DNA of 61,753 nt from Acidobacteriota bacterium (GTDB taxonomy: Bacteria; Acidobacteriota; Terriglobia; Acidiferrales; UBA7541): assembly GCA_003225295.1 (NCBI GenBank), contig QHYZ01000086.1, forward strand, positions 1 to 61,753. Direction: 5' to 3'. Positions within the stretch are counted from its first letter, which is position 1; each line of letters starts with the position of its first letter. The notes below the pieces were generated by a model. It was not told where the DNA came from. It saw only the letters and a program-made list of their open reading frames with translations, and made no database searches. The position numbers and the translations under genes are program-made. Positions 27,944 to 37,381 of this stretch are shown here, piece by piece.

Positions 27944-28310
27944 TAACCTATTCCAAGGCAATCCGCGCCACTGGCGCGGATTGACGAGGCGTCTCAAGAG
28001 GGTCCCCTATCCCCGCCGCTTGCGCCCCCAGTGGAAGCACAGCTATTTCCGGAAGCCCTTCACACTTGATCCGTACTTTGAAAATCAGCCTTAGAAGTAT
28101 GCGAAAATCAACCCCGGCGGAAATGGGCGAGTATTGGCGTGGCTTATACATCGAGATTCGTTTGGCCTCAGCGGATTGGTGCCACATATAGCGGACACTG
28201 GATATCGGAGGTTGGTTGCCGTCGCCGGCTTCCTTGATCCCTTCCGAACTGATTTACAATAAGTCCCGATAGACATTTATCGGAGAACTCGGATGCATTG
28301 GCCAGTGGCA
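27944..28310. other. Intergenic region with a perfect hairpin
   Basis: No gene is seen. An 11-base-pair stem, CAATCCGCGCC / GGCGCGGATTG with loop ACT, occupies 27959-27983, just upstream of the ADOP promoter and without a T-run. It could be a dispersed palindromic repeat, a regulator site, or a transcription barrier between the divergent genes. Confidence 0.5.
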
Positions 28311-28338
28311 TTGATTCGTGCGGGGGCGAATGTAGAAT
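28311..28338 (+). promoter_or_regulatory. Candidate promoter of the M16 peptidase gene
   Basis: TTGATT (28311-28316), 16 bases, TAGAAT (28333-28338). It would leave a leader of about 90 bases before the ATG at 28437. Judged by eye only. Confidence 0.35.
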
Positions 28339-28436
28339 ACCGCGCCGCTGCGACCATGCGCGGGCAGAAAAATAGACGGTATGCTGCTTTCCGATTGGCT
28401 GCGGTGGGCTGTGGATACTGCAAATGGAGGCAAATC

Positions 28437-31232
28437 ATGAAAAACGGGAGTTTGCGTGTGCTGGCGAGTTTCTTCGTCGTGTTGGGTCCGGCGAGCTTGG
28501 GTTTCGTTCGGGCATACGCGCAGTCCAACTCTGTTCCGAAGGTGGCCGCTGCGGCCAGCACGAAAATTCCCATCCCGGACATCTCGTACTCGAAGTTCAT
28601 GCTGGCGAATGGCTTGACCGTGCTGGTTCACGAGGACCACAAGGCTCCCATCGTGGCGGTGAACACGTGGTATCACGTGGGATCGAAAAACGAGAAGCCG
28701 GGAAAAACGGGCTTCGCACACCTGTTTGAGCACCTGATGTTCAGCGGGAGTGACAACTTCAATTACACCTACATCAACGCGATGGAACGCATCGGCGCGA
28801 CGAATCTGAACGGGACGACGAACAACGACCGGACGAATTATTTCGAAAACGTACCGACCTCAATGCTCGATTATGTGCTGTTTGCGGAGAGCGACCGCAT
28901 GGGCCATTTGCTCGGCGTGCTTGACCAAAAGAAACTGGATTTGCAGCGTGGGGTGGTGCAGAACGAAAAACGGCAGGGCGAAAACCAACCTTACGGCGTG
29001 ACCCGCCAGCTGCTGACGGAGAACACCTACCCGGTGGGCCATCCTTATTCCTGGACGGTGATCGGTGCGATGAAGGACCTTGATGCGGCTTCGATGAGTG
29101 ACGTGCAGGAGTGGTTCAAGACCTATTACGGGCCAAACAACGTCACGCTGGTCATCGCCGGCGACATCACCCCCGAAATGGCGCGTCAAAAAGTGGAGAA
29201 ATATTACGGCGAGATCCCGCCGGGTCCCCCCATCGCCAAGAACGAGGCGTGGGTGGCCAAAAGGAGCGGGTCACACCGCGGCTGGGTGCAGGATCGCGTT
29301 CCGCAGGCGCGTCTGTATCGGGTATGGAACGTGCCGCAGGCATTTTCACCGGAAGAGGCCACGCTTGATCTGGTGGCACTTGTTGTGGGCCAGGGAAAAA
29401 CGTCGCGGCTCTACAAGCGGCTTGTTTACAAGGATCAGATCGCGACGAGCGCCAGTGCCGACGACAGCAACAACGAGATCGCCGGGCAATTCTTCATCAC
29501 CTTGACAGCGAAACCGGGGGTCGAGCTGAAGAAAGTGGAAATAGCCGCGGATGAGGAGTTGCGGAATTTCCTGAAGAACGGACCCACCGAATCCGAATTG
29601 CAACTCGCGAAGACGCAGATCTTCGGGCAGTACGCGCGAATCATGGAGCGTATCGGAGGCTTCGGCGGCAAGAGTGACATCCTCGCGCGCTGCCAGTCGT
29701 TCGCGGGAAATCCTGATTGTTACAAGGAGTACCTGAAGCGCGTGCAGGCAGCGACACCGGCCACGGTGAAGAAGGTCGCGAACGACTGGCTAACTGACGG
29801 AGATTACATTCTGGAAGTGCAGCCGTATCCCACCACCTTGAAAGCTGGCGCCCCGCTTGACCGCTCGAAGGAGCCGGGACTGGGTTCTGCGATGTCACTG
29901 AACCTTCCGGCGATGCAGAAGGCGACGCTCTCGAACGGATTGAAAATCGTGCTGGCGGAACGCCACTCCGCGCCGGTGGTGAACTTCTCGCTTCTGGTGG
30001 AGAGTGGTTACGCGTCGGACCCAGCAGGCGCGCCGGGCACGTGTAGTTTCGCGCAGCGCATGCTGGAAGAAGGCACGCCCACGCGCGATTCGCTGAAAAT
30101 CAGCGAAGAACTGCAAGCGCTGAGCGCAGAATTTTCGGCGGGCGCCAATCTGGATTGGGCGACCGTCAATCTCAACGCGCTCAAGATCAATGTGGATCAA
30201 GCCCTGGAGATTTATGCCGACCTGATTCTTCATCCGGCGTTCCCGGAGAAGGAGTTCGAGCGGTTGCAAAAGGACCGGCTAGCGGCCATACAACGCGAGA
30301 AGGTGACGCCCAACAGCATGGCTCTGCGCGTCGTGCCGCCTCTGCTTTACGGCAAAGGGCATCCGTATGCAGGCGCTTTTGCGAGCACCGGCAGCGAATC
30401 CAGTGTGAGCAAAATGACTCGCCAGGATCTGGCGAAATTCCACGACACCTGGTACAAGCCGAACAAAGCCACGTTGCTGATCGTTGGCGATACGACGTTG
30501 GCGGAGATCACTCCGAAACTGGAAAAGCTGTTCGTTTCGTGGAAGCCCGGCGAAGTTGCGAAACGAACCATTCCGACAGCGCCAGAGCCGGAAAAAGATG
30601 TGGTCTACCTGATCGACCGGCCGGGCTCAGGGCAGAGTTTGATCATCGCCGCGCAACTCGCGCCGCCCTATAACGATCCCGACGAAGTGTCGTTGGATTT
30701 GGTGAATGACATGTTCGGAGGGACCTTCAGTTCACGCATCAACATGAACCTGCGCGAGGACAAACACTGGTCTTATGGGGTGGGCTCGCGTCTGCTGCCG
30801 GCGCGGGGCGAGCGGCCGTTTTTCAGTGTGTCGCCTGTGCAGACCGACAAGACCAAGGAGTCTTTAGCCGAACTGGTGGCTGAGTACAACAACATCGTGG
30901 GCGGCAAGCCAATTTCGGAGGCGGAACTCAAGGACGAGCAGTCTAACGCGACGTTGGGTCTACCGGGATCGTTCGAGACGGTGCAGCAACTGTCCGGCGC
31001 TTACAGCACGATCCTGGAGTACAACCTGCCGGAGGATTACTACAACACGTACACACAGAAAGTATTGGCCATTACGCCGGACACAGCAAACCAAGTCGCC
31101 AAGAAGTACATTCAGCCGAGACACCTCGTCTGGGTGGTGGTGGGTGACATGAGCAAAGTTGAAACTGGCATCCGCGAGTTGAACGTCGGTGAAGTGCACA
31201 AGATTGACGCCGACGGTAACCCCGTCGAGTGA
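28437..31232 (+). CDS. Exported M16-family zinc peptidase (two-domain)
   Basis: A 931-residue protein from MKNGSLRVLA behind GGAGG; signal peptide to about AYAQS (30). The first M16 unit has the inverted zinc motif H95-L-F-E-H99 (FAHLFEHLMFSG) and the downstream acidic partner region VVQNEKRQGE. The second unit (about 480-931) has lost the motif (FAQRMLEEGT in its place), which is normal for the inactive half of pitrilysin-type or Bacillus-type dimers. It likely degrades peptides in the periplasm. The start at 28437 is chosen for its ribosome binding site and signal peptide; an upstream in-frame ATG at 28293 lies before the candidate promoter. A BNR-repeat gene follows. Confidence 0.92.
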   Translation: MKNGSLRVLASFFVVLGPASLGFVRAYAQSNSVPKVAAAASTKIPIPDISYSKFMLANGLTVLVHEDHKAPIVAVNTWYHVGSKNEKPGKTGFAHLFEHLMFSGSDNFNYTYINAMERIGATNLNGTTNNDRTNYFENVPTSMLDYVLFAESDRMGHLLGVLDQKKLDLQRGVVQNEKRQGENQPYGVTRQLLTENTYPVGHPYSWTVIGAMKDLDAASMSDVQEWFKTYYGPNNVTLVIAGDITPEMARQKVEKYYGEIPPGPPIAKNEAWVAKRSGSHRGWVQDRVPQARLYRVWNVPQAFSPEEATLDLVALVVGQGKTSRLYKRLVYKDQIATSASADDSNNEIAGQFFITLTAKPGVELKKVEIAADEELRNFLKNGPTESELQLAKTQIFGQYARIMERIGGFGGKSDILARCQSFAGNPDCYKEYLKRVQAATPATVKKVANDWLTDGDYILEVQPYPTTLKAGAPLDRSKEPGLGSAMSLNLPAMQKATLSNGLKIVLAERHSAPVVNFSLLVESGYASDPAGAPGTCSFAQRMLEEGTPTRDSLKISEELQALSAEFSAGANLDWATVNLNALKINVDQALEIYADLILHPAFPEKEFERLQKDRLAAIQREKVTPNSMALRVVPPLLYGKGHPYAGAFASTGSESSVSKMTRQDLAKFHDTWYKPNKATLLIVGDTTLAEITPKLEKLFVSWKPGEVAKRTIPTAPEPEKDVVYLIDRPGSGQSLIIAAQLAPPYNDPDEVSLDLVNDMFGGTFSSRINMNLREDKHWSYGVGSRLLPARGERPFFSVSPVQTDKTKESLAELVAEYNNIVGGKPISEAELKDEQSNATLGLPGSFETVQQLSGAYSTILEYNLPEDYYNTYTQKVLAITPDTANQVAKKYIQPRHLVWVVVGDMSKVETGIRELNVGEVHKIDADGNPVE

Positions 31233-31352
31233 GCGACGGATGCTGAGGTTTCTACTAGGGCCTCCCGCGGAAAATACCAACCGACATCTCATGACGTTCG
31301 CGCGCACGCTGCCAGCAAACAGAATTGGACAGCATGCTGCCACGCCACGCCA

Positions 31353-31381
31353 TTGACGAGACGGACCTCCCCCGGTATCAT
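31353..31381 (+). promoter_or_regulatory. Candidate promoter of the BNR-repeat protein gene
   Basis: TTGACG (31353-31358), 17 bases, TATCAT (31376-31381), about 40 bases before the ATG at 31421. This gives the gene its own start besides read-through from the M16 peptidase gene. Confidence 0.5.
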
Positions 31382-31420
31382 CCGCGCAATCCCAGGTCAA
31401 ATTGGCGAGAGAGGTTTGCT

Positions 31421-34400
31421 ATGTTAAAGCGAGCGTGTCTTGTTCTGTTCATCAAAACTGGTTTATTGTTTGGCGCCGCCCCATTTGTTCGGGCCCAGCA
31501 GCCGCCGACGAATCCTGAGGTTTACAGCCAACTGCAGTTTCGCTACATCGGGCCAGTCGGGAATCGCACTACCGCGGTCACCGGAGTGCCGGGCCAGCCT
31601 TACCTTTATTACGTGGGAGCGGCGTCGGGCGGAATCTTCAAAACCACCGATGGCGGCATCCACTGGGAGCCGATTTTCGATGCACAGCCGGTGTCGTCGA
31701 TTGGATCTTTGGCGGTGGCGGGGAGCGACGCGAATGTGGTTTGGGCAGGCACCGGAGAATCGTTCATCCGGAGCCACATATCGGTTGGGAGTGGAATTTA
31801 CCGCTCGCTCGATGCGGGGAAGACCTGGACAGCCATGGGGCTGGAGAAAACGGGGCGCATTGGAAACGTCATCATCGATCCCCACCATCCGGAAATCGTG
31901 CTGGCCTGTGCACTGGGACACGCTTACGGTCCGCAGCCCGAACGCGGGGTCTTCCGCACCACCGACGGCGGAAAAAGTTGGGAGCGCGTGCTGTTTGTGA
32001 ACGAGAAAACGGGCTGCTCGGACCTGGCCATGGACCCAGGCAATCCGCATATCTTGTTTGCCGGGATGTGGCAAGTCGAGATCCATACCTATGGCCGGAC
32101 GAGCGGAGGGCCCGGGAGCGGATTATTCAAGTCCACCGACGGGGGCGCAACGTGGAAACGTCTAGAAGACCACGGGTTGCCGAAGCCGCCGGTCGGGAGG
32201 ATTGCGGTGCGCGTGGCGCAACGCGACTCCGAGCGTGTCTATGCTTTGATTGAGACCGGCGACGGTGTGCCCATCGACGGGAAGACCACCCAGAGCGGGC
32301 AACTGTGGCGTTCCGATGACGGTGGGGAAAACTGGCAATTGGTGAATTCCGACCGACAAATCCGGGGACGGACGCACTACTACACGCGAGAAGAGATCGC
32401 GCCGGACAATGAGAACGAGGTGTATTTCTTTTCGGCAGCTTTTTCAAGAACGCTCGACGGTGGCCACACGCTGACCAACATGCCCGCGGGCCCGGGAGGG
32501 GACAACCACGAAATGTGGATCGATCCTACGAACGGAGATCGCATGGCGGTAGTGAATGACGGAGGCGTGAGCATCTCGGTGAATCGGGGCCACACGTGGG
32601 ACCACGTTCAATTGCCGATAGCACAGATCTATCACGTAACCGTGGACGATCAGATTCCTTATTTCGTTTACGGCAACAAGCAGGACGGTCCATCTTACCG
32701 CGGGCCGAGCAATAGCTTGCAGTTCGCGGGCTTTGGGGGCGGTGGAGGCGGTGGAGGACAAATCCCGCGCAGTGTGTGGCATCCGGTCGCAGGGAGCGAA
32801 AGCGGTTTCGCGACACCGGATCCTGTGGACAACAACATCATTTGGTCCAGCGGCACGGGGTCCGGGAGCGTCGGGGGAGCGATGGCGCGCTTCGACGAGC
32901 GCAATCGACAGGCGCGCGACGTCGAGGTGTGGCCCGAAGATGTCTCCGGGGCCAGCGCCGCAGAAGTGAAGTACCGATTCAACTGGGAATTCCCGATCAC
33001 CATTTCTCCACACGACCACAATAAGGTTTACGTGGGCAGCCAATATGTCCACGTGACCACAGACGGCGGGAATAGCTGGCAGATGATAAGTCCTGACCTG
33101 ACGCGAAACGACAAGAGCAGGCAACAAATCTCCGGTGGGCTCACGCCAGACAACATCGGCGTGGAGTATGCGGGGACGGTTTTCGCCATCGCCGAGTCGC
33201 CGAAGGAGGCCGGGGTGATCTGGGCAGGCACCAACGACGGACTGGTGCAAATCACGCGTGACGGGGGAAAGAGCTGGAGTGACGTCACCAAGAATATTCC
33301 GAACCTGCCGGAATGGGGAACGGTGAGCAACATTGAAGCCTCACGATATGACGCAGGCACGGCTTATATCACCGTGGATTTCCATCAAATGGACAATCGC
33401 GATCCGTTCGCGTATGAGACGAGAGATTACGGGCGGGTCTGGACGGCGATTACCAAAGGAATTCCCCACAGCATGCTGAGCTATGCGCACTGCATCCGCG
33501 AAGATCCAGTGCGAAAGGGACTGCTGTACCTAGGGACAGAAAACGGGTTATACGTTTCGTTCGATGACGGGAAAAACTGGCAGCCACTGCAGAACAGTTT
33601 ACCGCACGCGCCGGTGTACTGGATCGCGGTTCAAGAGCGCTTTCATGATTTAGCGTTGGCCACCTACGGGCGCGGTTTCTGGATCCTGGATGACCTTACA
33701 CCATTGCAACAGCTGACGGCGGAAGTGCTGGCGTCGAACGCTCATTTGTTCGCGCCGCGCGCCGCTTACCGTTTCCGGCCCGTAGCGCAGCCGGCCGCAG
33801 TTTTCTATGACCCCGCGGCGGGTCACAATCCCCCTTTCGGCGCCGTACTCAACTTCTATCTCAAGGCCAACCTCGGTGAAAAGGACCGTGCTCGCCTGAC
33901 CATCAGCGATGCAAGCGGCAAAGTGGTGCGGGAAATCGAGTGCCGGCCAGCCAGACCCGAAGGCGCGCGGCCAGCCGCGGGGCCAGGCAGCCCCGGAGGC
34001 GCCGGACGTGGAGAGGGCGGCCCGGACGCCCGACCCTGCGAAGCGAAGGCCGGCATCAACCGCTACTGGTGGGACTTGCGATGCGAGCCGAGCAGGGAGA
34101 TCAAGCTGAGGACCACGCCACTCTACGCACCGGATGTCACTGTGGGGCCTGAGGGTTGGCGGCCCGCTCCCGGGGCGGGACGCATTTCCTTGCTTGCTCC
34201 GCCAGGGACGTACACGGTGACGTTGGCCTGGGGTGAAGAAAAGTTTAGCCAGAAGCTCAGCGTGCTGAAGGATCCGCATTCAAGTGGCTCGGAAAGCGAC
34301 ATCCAAACACAGACACAATTACTGACCGCGCTGAGAGAAGAGATGAACACGATTGCCGACAGCGTCAATCAAATCGAGTCGGTGCGTGCGCAGATCGGAG

Positions 34401-34762
34401 CCCTGGAGAAGGAATTGGGAACGGACGATAACGCGCAAGCGATCCGCAAGGCGGCCGAGGATCTAGCGGAAAAACTCGTGGCCGTCGAGGGGAAAGTGTT
34501 GCAGCTCAAGGCCACCGGCCGAGGGCAGGATGACGTGCGCTGGGCGCCCATGCTACTGCAGAAGATCAACTACTTGGCGAGCGCCGTGGGGTCATCTGAT
34601 TTTCCGCCCACCACGCAGCAAGTGGCGGTGAAGGAAGAGTTGAATCGGCAGGGCGAACAATACGCGCAAGAATTCCAGCAACTCCTGGCCAAGGATATCG
34701 CGGCCTTCAATACCATGCTTCGAGAGCGGAACGTTTCGAACATCATCGCCAAGACGCCTTAA
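31421..34762 (+). CDS. Exported BNR/sortilin-like beta-propeller protein
   Basis: A 1113-residue protein from MLKRACLVLF with a signal peptide ending near FVRAQ. About ten BNR/Asp-box repeats of the form S/T-x-D-x-G-x-x-W are visible, for example FKTTDGGIHW, YRSLDAGKTW, FRTTDGGKSW, FKSTDGGATW, VTTDGGNSW, ITRDGGKSW and VSFDDGKNW, giving one or two propellers (about 40-770). A glycine run interrupts the propeller region near residue 440. The C-terminal part carries a beta domain with a Pro/Gly/Arg-rich insertion and ends in a helical, coiled-coil-like stretch (about 990-1113). Relatives are annotated as glycosyl hydrolase or VPS10-like, but a catalytic role is not shown. Confidence 0.88.
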   Translation: MLKRACLVLFIKTGLLFGAAPFVRAQQPPTNPEVYSQLQFRYIGPVGNRTTAVTGVPGQPYLYYVGAASGGIFKTTDGGIHWEPIFDAQPVSSIGSLAVAGSDANVVWAGTGESFIRSHISVGSGIYRSLDAGKTWTAMGLEKTGRIGNVIIDPHHPEIVLACALGHAYGPQPERGVFRTTDGGKSWERVLFVNEKTGCSDLAMDPGNPHILFAGMWQVEIHTYGRTSGGPGSGLFKSTDGGATWKRLEDHGLPKPPVGRIAVRVAQRDSERVYALIETGDGVPIDGKTTQSGQLWRSDDGGENWQLVNSDRQIRGRTHYYTREEIAPDNENEVYFFSAAFSRTLDGGHTLTNMPAGPGGDNHEMWIDPTNGDRMAVVNDGGVSISVNRGHTWDHVQLPIAQIYHVTVDDQIPYFVYGNKQDGPSYRGPSNSLQFAGFGGGGGGGGQIPRSVWHPVAGSESGFATPDPVDNNIIWSSGTGSGSVGGAMARFDERNRQARDVEVWPEDVSGASAAEVKYRFNWEFPITISPHDHNKVYVGSQYVHVTTDGGNSWQMISPDLTRNDKSRQQISGGLTPDNIGVEYAGTVFAIAESPKEAGVIWAGTNDGLVQITRDGGKSWSDVTKNIPNLPEWGTVSNIEASRYDAGTAYITVDFHQMDNRDPFAYETRDYGRVWTAITKGIPHSMLSYAHCIREDPVRKGLLYLGTENGLYVSFDDGKNWQPLQNSLPHAPVYWIAVQERFHDLALATYGRGFWILDDLTPLQQLTAEVLASNAHLFAPRAAYRFRPVAQPAAVFYDPAAGHNPPFGAVLNFYLKANLGEKDRARLTISDASGKVVREIECRPARPEGARPAAGPGSPGGAGRGEGGPDARPCEAKAGINRYWWDLRCEPSREIKLRTTPLYAPDVTVGPEGWRPAPGAGRISLLAPPGTYTVTLAWGEEKFSQKLSVLKDPHSSGSESDIQTQTQLLTALREEMNTIADSVNQIESVRAQIGALEKELGTDDNAQAIRKAAEDLAEKLVAVEGKVLQLKATGRGQDDVRWAPMLLQKINYLASAVGSSDFPPTTQQVAVKEELNRQGEQYAQEFQQLLAKDIAAFNTMLRERNVSNIIAKTP

Positions 34763-34965
34763 GTGGAGAATATTTGACAGCTACACGGTTTTGCAAGGAC
34801 CAAGGCCGAGCACTGACCAGGAAGAAAAACCAGACCATGCGAATTGCCCCGCAGACGGAAATCTTTATCTCTCAGCATCAAGAATCTAAAGCCGCTAAGC
34901 GGCGATAGACCCGTTACCGGTGGGGTCACCCGGATTTCGCGAGACTTCGCGGCACTTGCCGTGAG

Positions 34966-36294
34966 CTAGGGCGCGTGGTCGAGAATGGCTTCCGCGCGGG
35001 GATCCCAATAGAGCTTCTTGCCGGACCAATAGGCTTGTGCCGCCATGATGCAGGCCACTGAATGCGCATATCCGTGGTGGACCGTGGCGTTCGGTTGTTT
35101 GCGGCTTCGCAAGCAATCCAGCCAGTTGGTCATGTGCGAGGGATCCTCGTCCCCTATAAACGTTGGCGGAAGTGACTTATCGTCGCTCAGAGTAACGTCC
35201 TTCACCGCTCGCCGGCTGTCAACGGTGGGATCGTCTTCGTGATTTCCTTTCTCTTCGACCATCTGCCATCGCGGACTGCCTTCGCCTCCGTGATTGATCA
35301 GCGTGGCATTCTTTCCCATGATCCGCGTAAAACTGGGCGCGTCATTGCCAAAACTCGTCGCGTAGCTCACCAGCAAGCCGCTCGAATAGGTGAACAGCGC
35401 TTGGAAGGTGTCGGGGTTCTCCCGCCCATCGTGCCAGGCAAAAACACCGCCATTGGCCACGACTGAGGCCGGATACTTTTCGTCCAGAAAAAAGTGGCAC
35501 AAGTCGATGCCATGACTCATCCACTGGTCGGGGATGCCGCTGGAAAAATCCTTGTAAAGACGAAATTCGAAGTACAGCTGAGGATCAAACGGCCGGGACG
35601 GCTTGCCCATCAACCAGGTTTGCCAGTCGGTATCCTGCTCGCGGATCATCTTCACTTCGGGACGCCCGCGCCAGCGTGGTCCGTGATAGTTCCACTCAAT
35701 CTCATATTTGGTAGCTTCGCCGAGAACTTTGGAGCGAACCAAGTCGCGCACGGCAATCTGATAGCGTTCGCTGCGGTGCTGCGTGCCAATCTGAACAATG
35801 AGATTCTTCACGAGCACCGCATCGCGGGCCGCTTTGACCTCTTCGAGAACGTTGCCCATAGGCTTTTCGCAGTAGGTATCTTTTCCGGCCCCGGCACTCA
35901 TCTTCAGCAGCGGTGAGTGCGAGTGCTCGGGCGTGGAGATCAGCACTGCGTCCACATCCTTTAGCGCCAGCAACTCCTGCGGATGCCGAAGCGCCCGGGG
36001 TGCTTTGCCATAGAACTGCTGATTGGCGGCCATCGCTCGTTCGACATTGTGAGTCCACAAATCGCAGACTGCCGTCATCTCCACATTCTTTTGATCTTTG
36101 AGAGACGCCACAATGCCATCGAGTTCGCTGCCGCGATTGCCGACCCCGATATGCCCGAGCGAGATCCGGTCGTTGGCCCCCGCGATGCGCGTGTAGGACA
36201 GCGCCGTGCTGCTCAATGCCGCACCTCCAGCCGCCACAACCGCGCCCTTGTGCAGAAATTCCCTCCGGTTGATTTTAGGGTCTGAGCTGTCCAT
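34966..36294 (-). CDS. Tat-exported Gfo/Idh/MocA-family oxidoreductase
   Basis: A 442-residue protein with a twin-arginine leader (INRREFLHKGAVVAAGG), so it is exported folded. The dinucleotide-binding start is ISLGHIGVGNRGSEL, and the family motif CEKPMGN with its Lys-Pro lies near residue 140. The C-terminal alpha/beta domain includes WMSHGIDLCHFFLDE. Exported Gfo/Idh/MocA proteins with Tat leaders keep NAD(P) bound and act on sugars or cyclitols. It is the third gene of a likely operon (TonB receptor, amidohydrolase, oxidoreductase), 59 bases after the amidohydrolase. Confidence 0.92.
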   Translation of the reverse strand: MDSSDPKINRREFLHKGAVVAAGGAALSSTALSYTRIAGANDRISLGHIGVGNRGSELDGIVASLKDQKNVEMTAVCDLWTHNVERAMAANQQFYGKAPRALRHPQELLALKDVDAVLISTPEHSHSPLLKMSAGAGKDTYCEKPMGNVLEEVKAARDAVLVKNLIVQIGTQHRSERYQIAVRDLVRSKVLGEATKYEIEWNYHGPRWRGRPEVKMIREQDTDWQTWLMGKPSRPFDPQLYFEFRLYKDFSSGIPDQWMSHGIDLCHFFLDEKYPASVVANGGVFAWHDGRENPDTFQALFTYSSGLLVSYATSFGNDAPSFTRIMGKNATLINHGGEGSPRWQMVEEKGNHEDDPTVDSRRAVKDVTLSDDKSLPPTFIGDEDPSHMTNWLDCLRSRKQPNATVHHGYAHSVACIMAAQAYWSGKKLYWDPRAEAILDHAP

Positions 36295-36353
36295 GGGCTC
36301 CTCCTCTGTGGTTCGATTATGGCCACCACCCTACCCCGCTTTCTAAGGGCAGG

Positions 36354-37313
36354 TCAATCAGGCAGTCCCAGCATTTTGCCCAGCGTTCCGCCCATAATCA
36401 TCTTGCGCGTACGCTCCGGAACATCACAGGCATCGAACATAGCGTGGTATTGATTCGCCACGGATTCGATCTCATTCAGGTCCGTGTCTGATCCAAAAAC
36501 GATCTTGATGAAGGCGTTCGGATCGTTGTTCGGTGTTCTTACATTCCATTCCGCACTGTGCCATTCTGTGGCCGACCACCAAAAGATCTTCTGAAATTCC
36601 GCGAGCCGTCCATGCATTTTGGTCAAGGTCGAACCACTGAGGTCAAAAAATACGTTCGGATTCCAGCGCGCGATCTCCGCCGCCCATTCATATTCGGGAT
36701 TGCCACAGTGTGCGCCGAGCACGGTGATCTTCGGAAAACGCCGGGCAATCTCCTCGAGATAAATCGGACGCATCCGACCCGACGCTACATCTTCCGGTTC
36801 ATCGAAATGTTCTCGCAACACGATGCCAGTGTGAAACAGGACGATCCAGCCGTACCGATTTGCCAGCTCGTACAAGGGAAAATACGAGGGATCATTGTAG
36901 GGCTTCTTCACAAATTCCATTTCGCCGAGGCCTCGGTAGCCCATGGCATGCAGCTCTTCTGCCTGCTGGACCACGTCCGGAGCGTCGAGGTCAACGAAGC
37001 CGAAGGGAACAATCTGTCGGGGATGCTGTTTTGCGGCTTCGGCAACAACCTTGCGATTTCGAAAGGGAGTGAGCAAACAGGCTGTTAGATTCAAGCGCTC
37101 CGAGAGCTTCAAAAGGTCGGAAATGAAATTGGCCTTCTTTTCGTCAAAATGCACATGCATATCGACGATGCGAGTTGGGTAGACGTGCGGCGCGGCCTGC
37201 TCCGGCAAGAACGCATGGAACGGAACGGCCTGCCGGGAGGCCCATAACTGTGGCATAACTGCGGCGGCGCTGGCGGTGCCAAGAAACTTTCTTCGTGACA
37301 CTCGATCCTTCAT
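36354..37313 (-). CDS. Tat-exported amidohydrolase (amidohydrolase_2-type)
   Basis: A 319-residue protein with a twin-arginine leader (SRRKFLGTASAAAVM). The metal motif H53-x-H55 is in VDMHVHFDE; further likely ligands are the His in ILFHTGIV and in VLGAHCGNPEYEW, and the Asp in IVFGSDTD. This layout fits TIM-barrel amidohydrolases of the decarboxylase/lactonase (ACMSD-like) branch. The substrate is unknown. It lies 68 bases after the TonB-dependent receptor gene and upstream of the Gfo/Idh/MocA gene, which suggests the imported compound is processed in the periplasm. Confidence 0.88.
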   Translation of the reverse strand: MKDRVSRRKFLGTASAAAVMPQLWASRQAVPFHAFLPEQAAPHVYPTRIVDMHVHFDEKKANFISDLLKLSERLNLTACLLTPFRNRKVVAEAAKQHPRQIVPFGFVDLDAPDVVQQAEELHAMGYRGLGEMEFVKKPYNDPSYFPLYELANRYGWIVLFHTGIVLREHFDEPEDVASGRMRPIYLEEIARRFPKITVLGAHCGNPEYEWAAEIARWNPNVFFDLSGSTLTKMHGRLAEFQKIFWWSATEWHSAEWNVRTPNNDPNAFIKIVFGSDTDLNEIESVANQYHAMFDACDVPERTRKMIMGGTLGKMLGLPD

Positions 37314-37381
37314 TTCGATCGCTCCATTTCTGAGGGCCTACCGGCGGCGCAAATAATGCAGCCCCGTACCCAATTTAGAAA

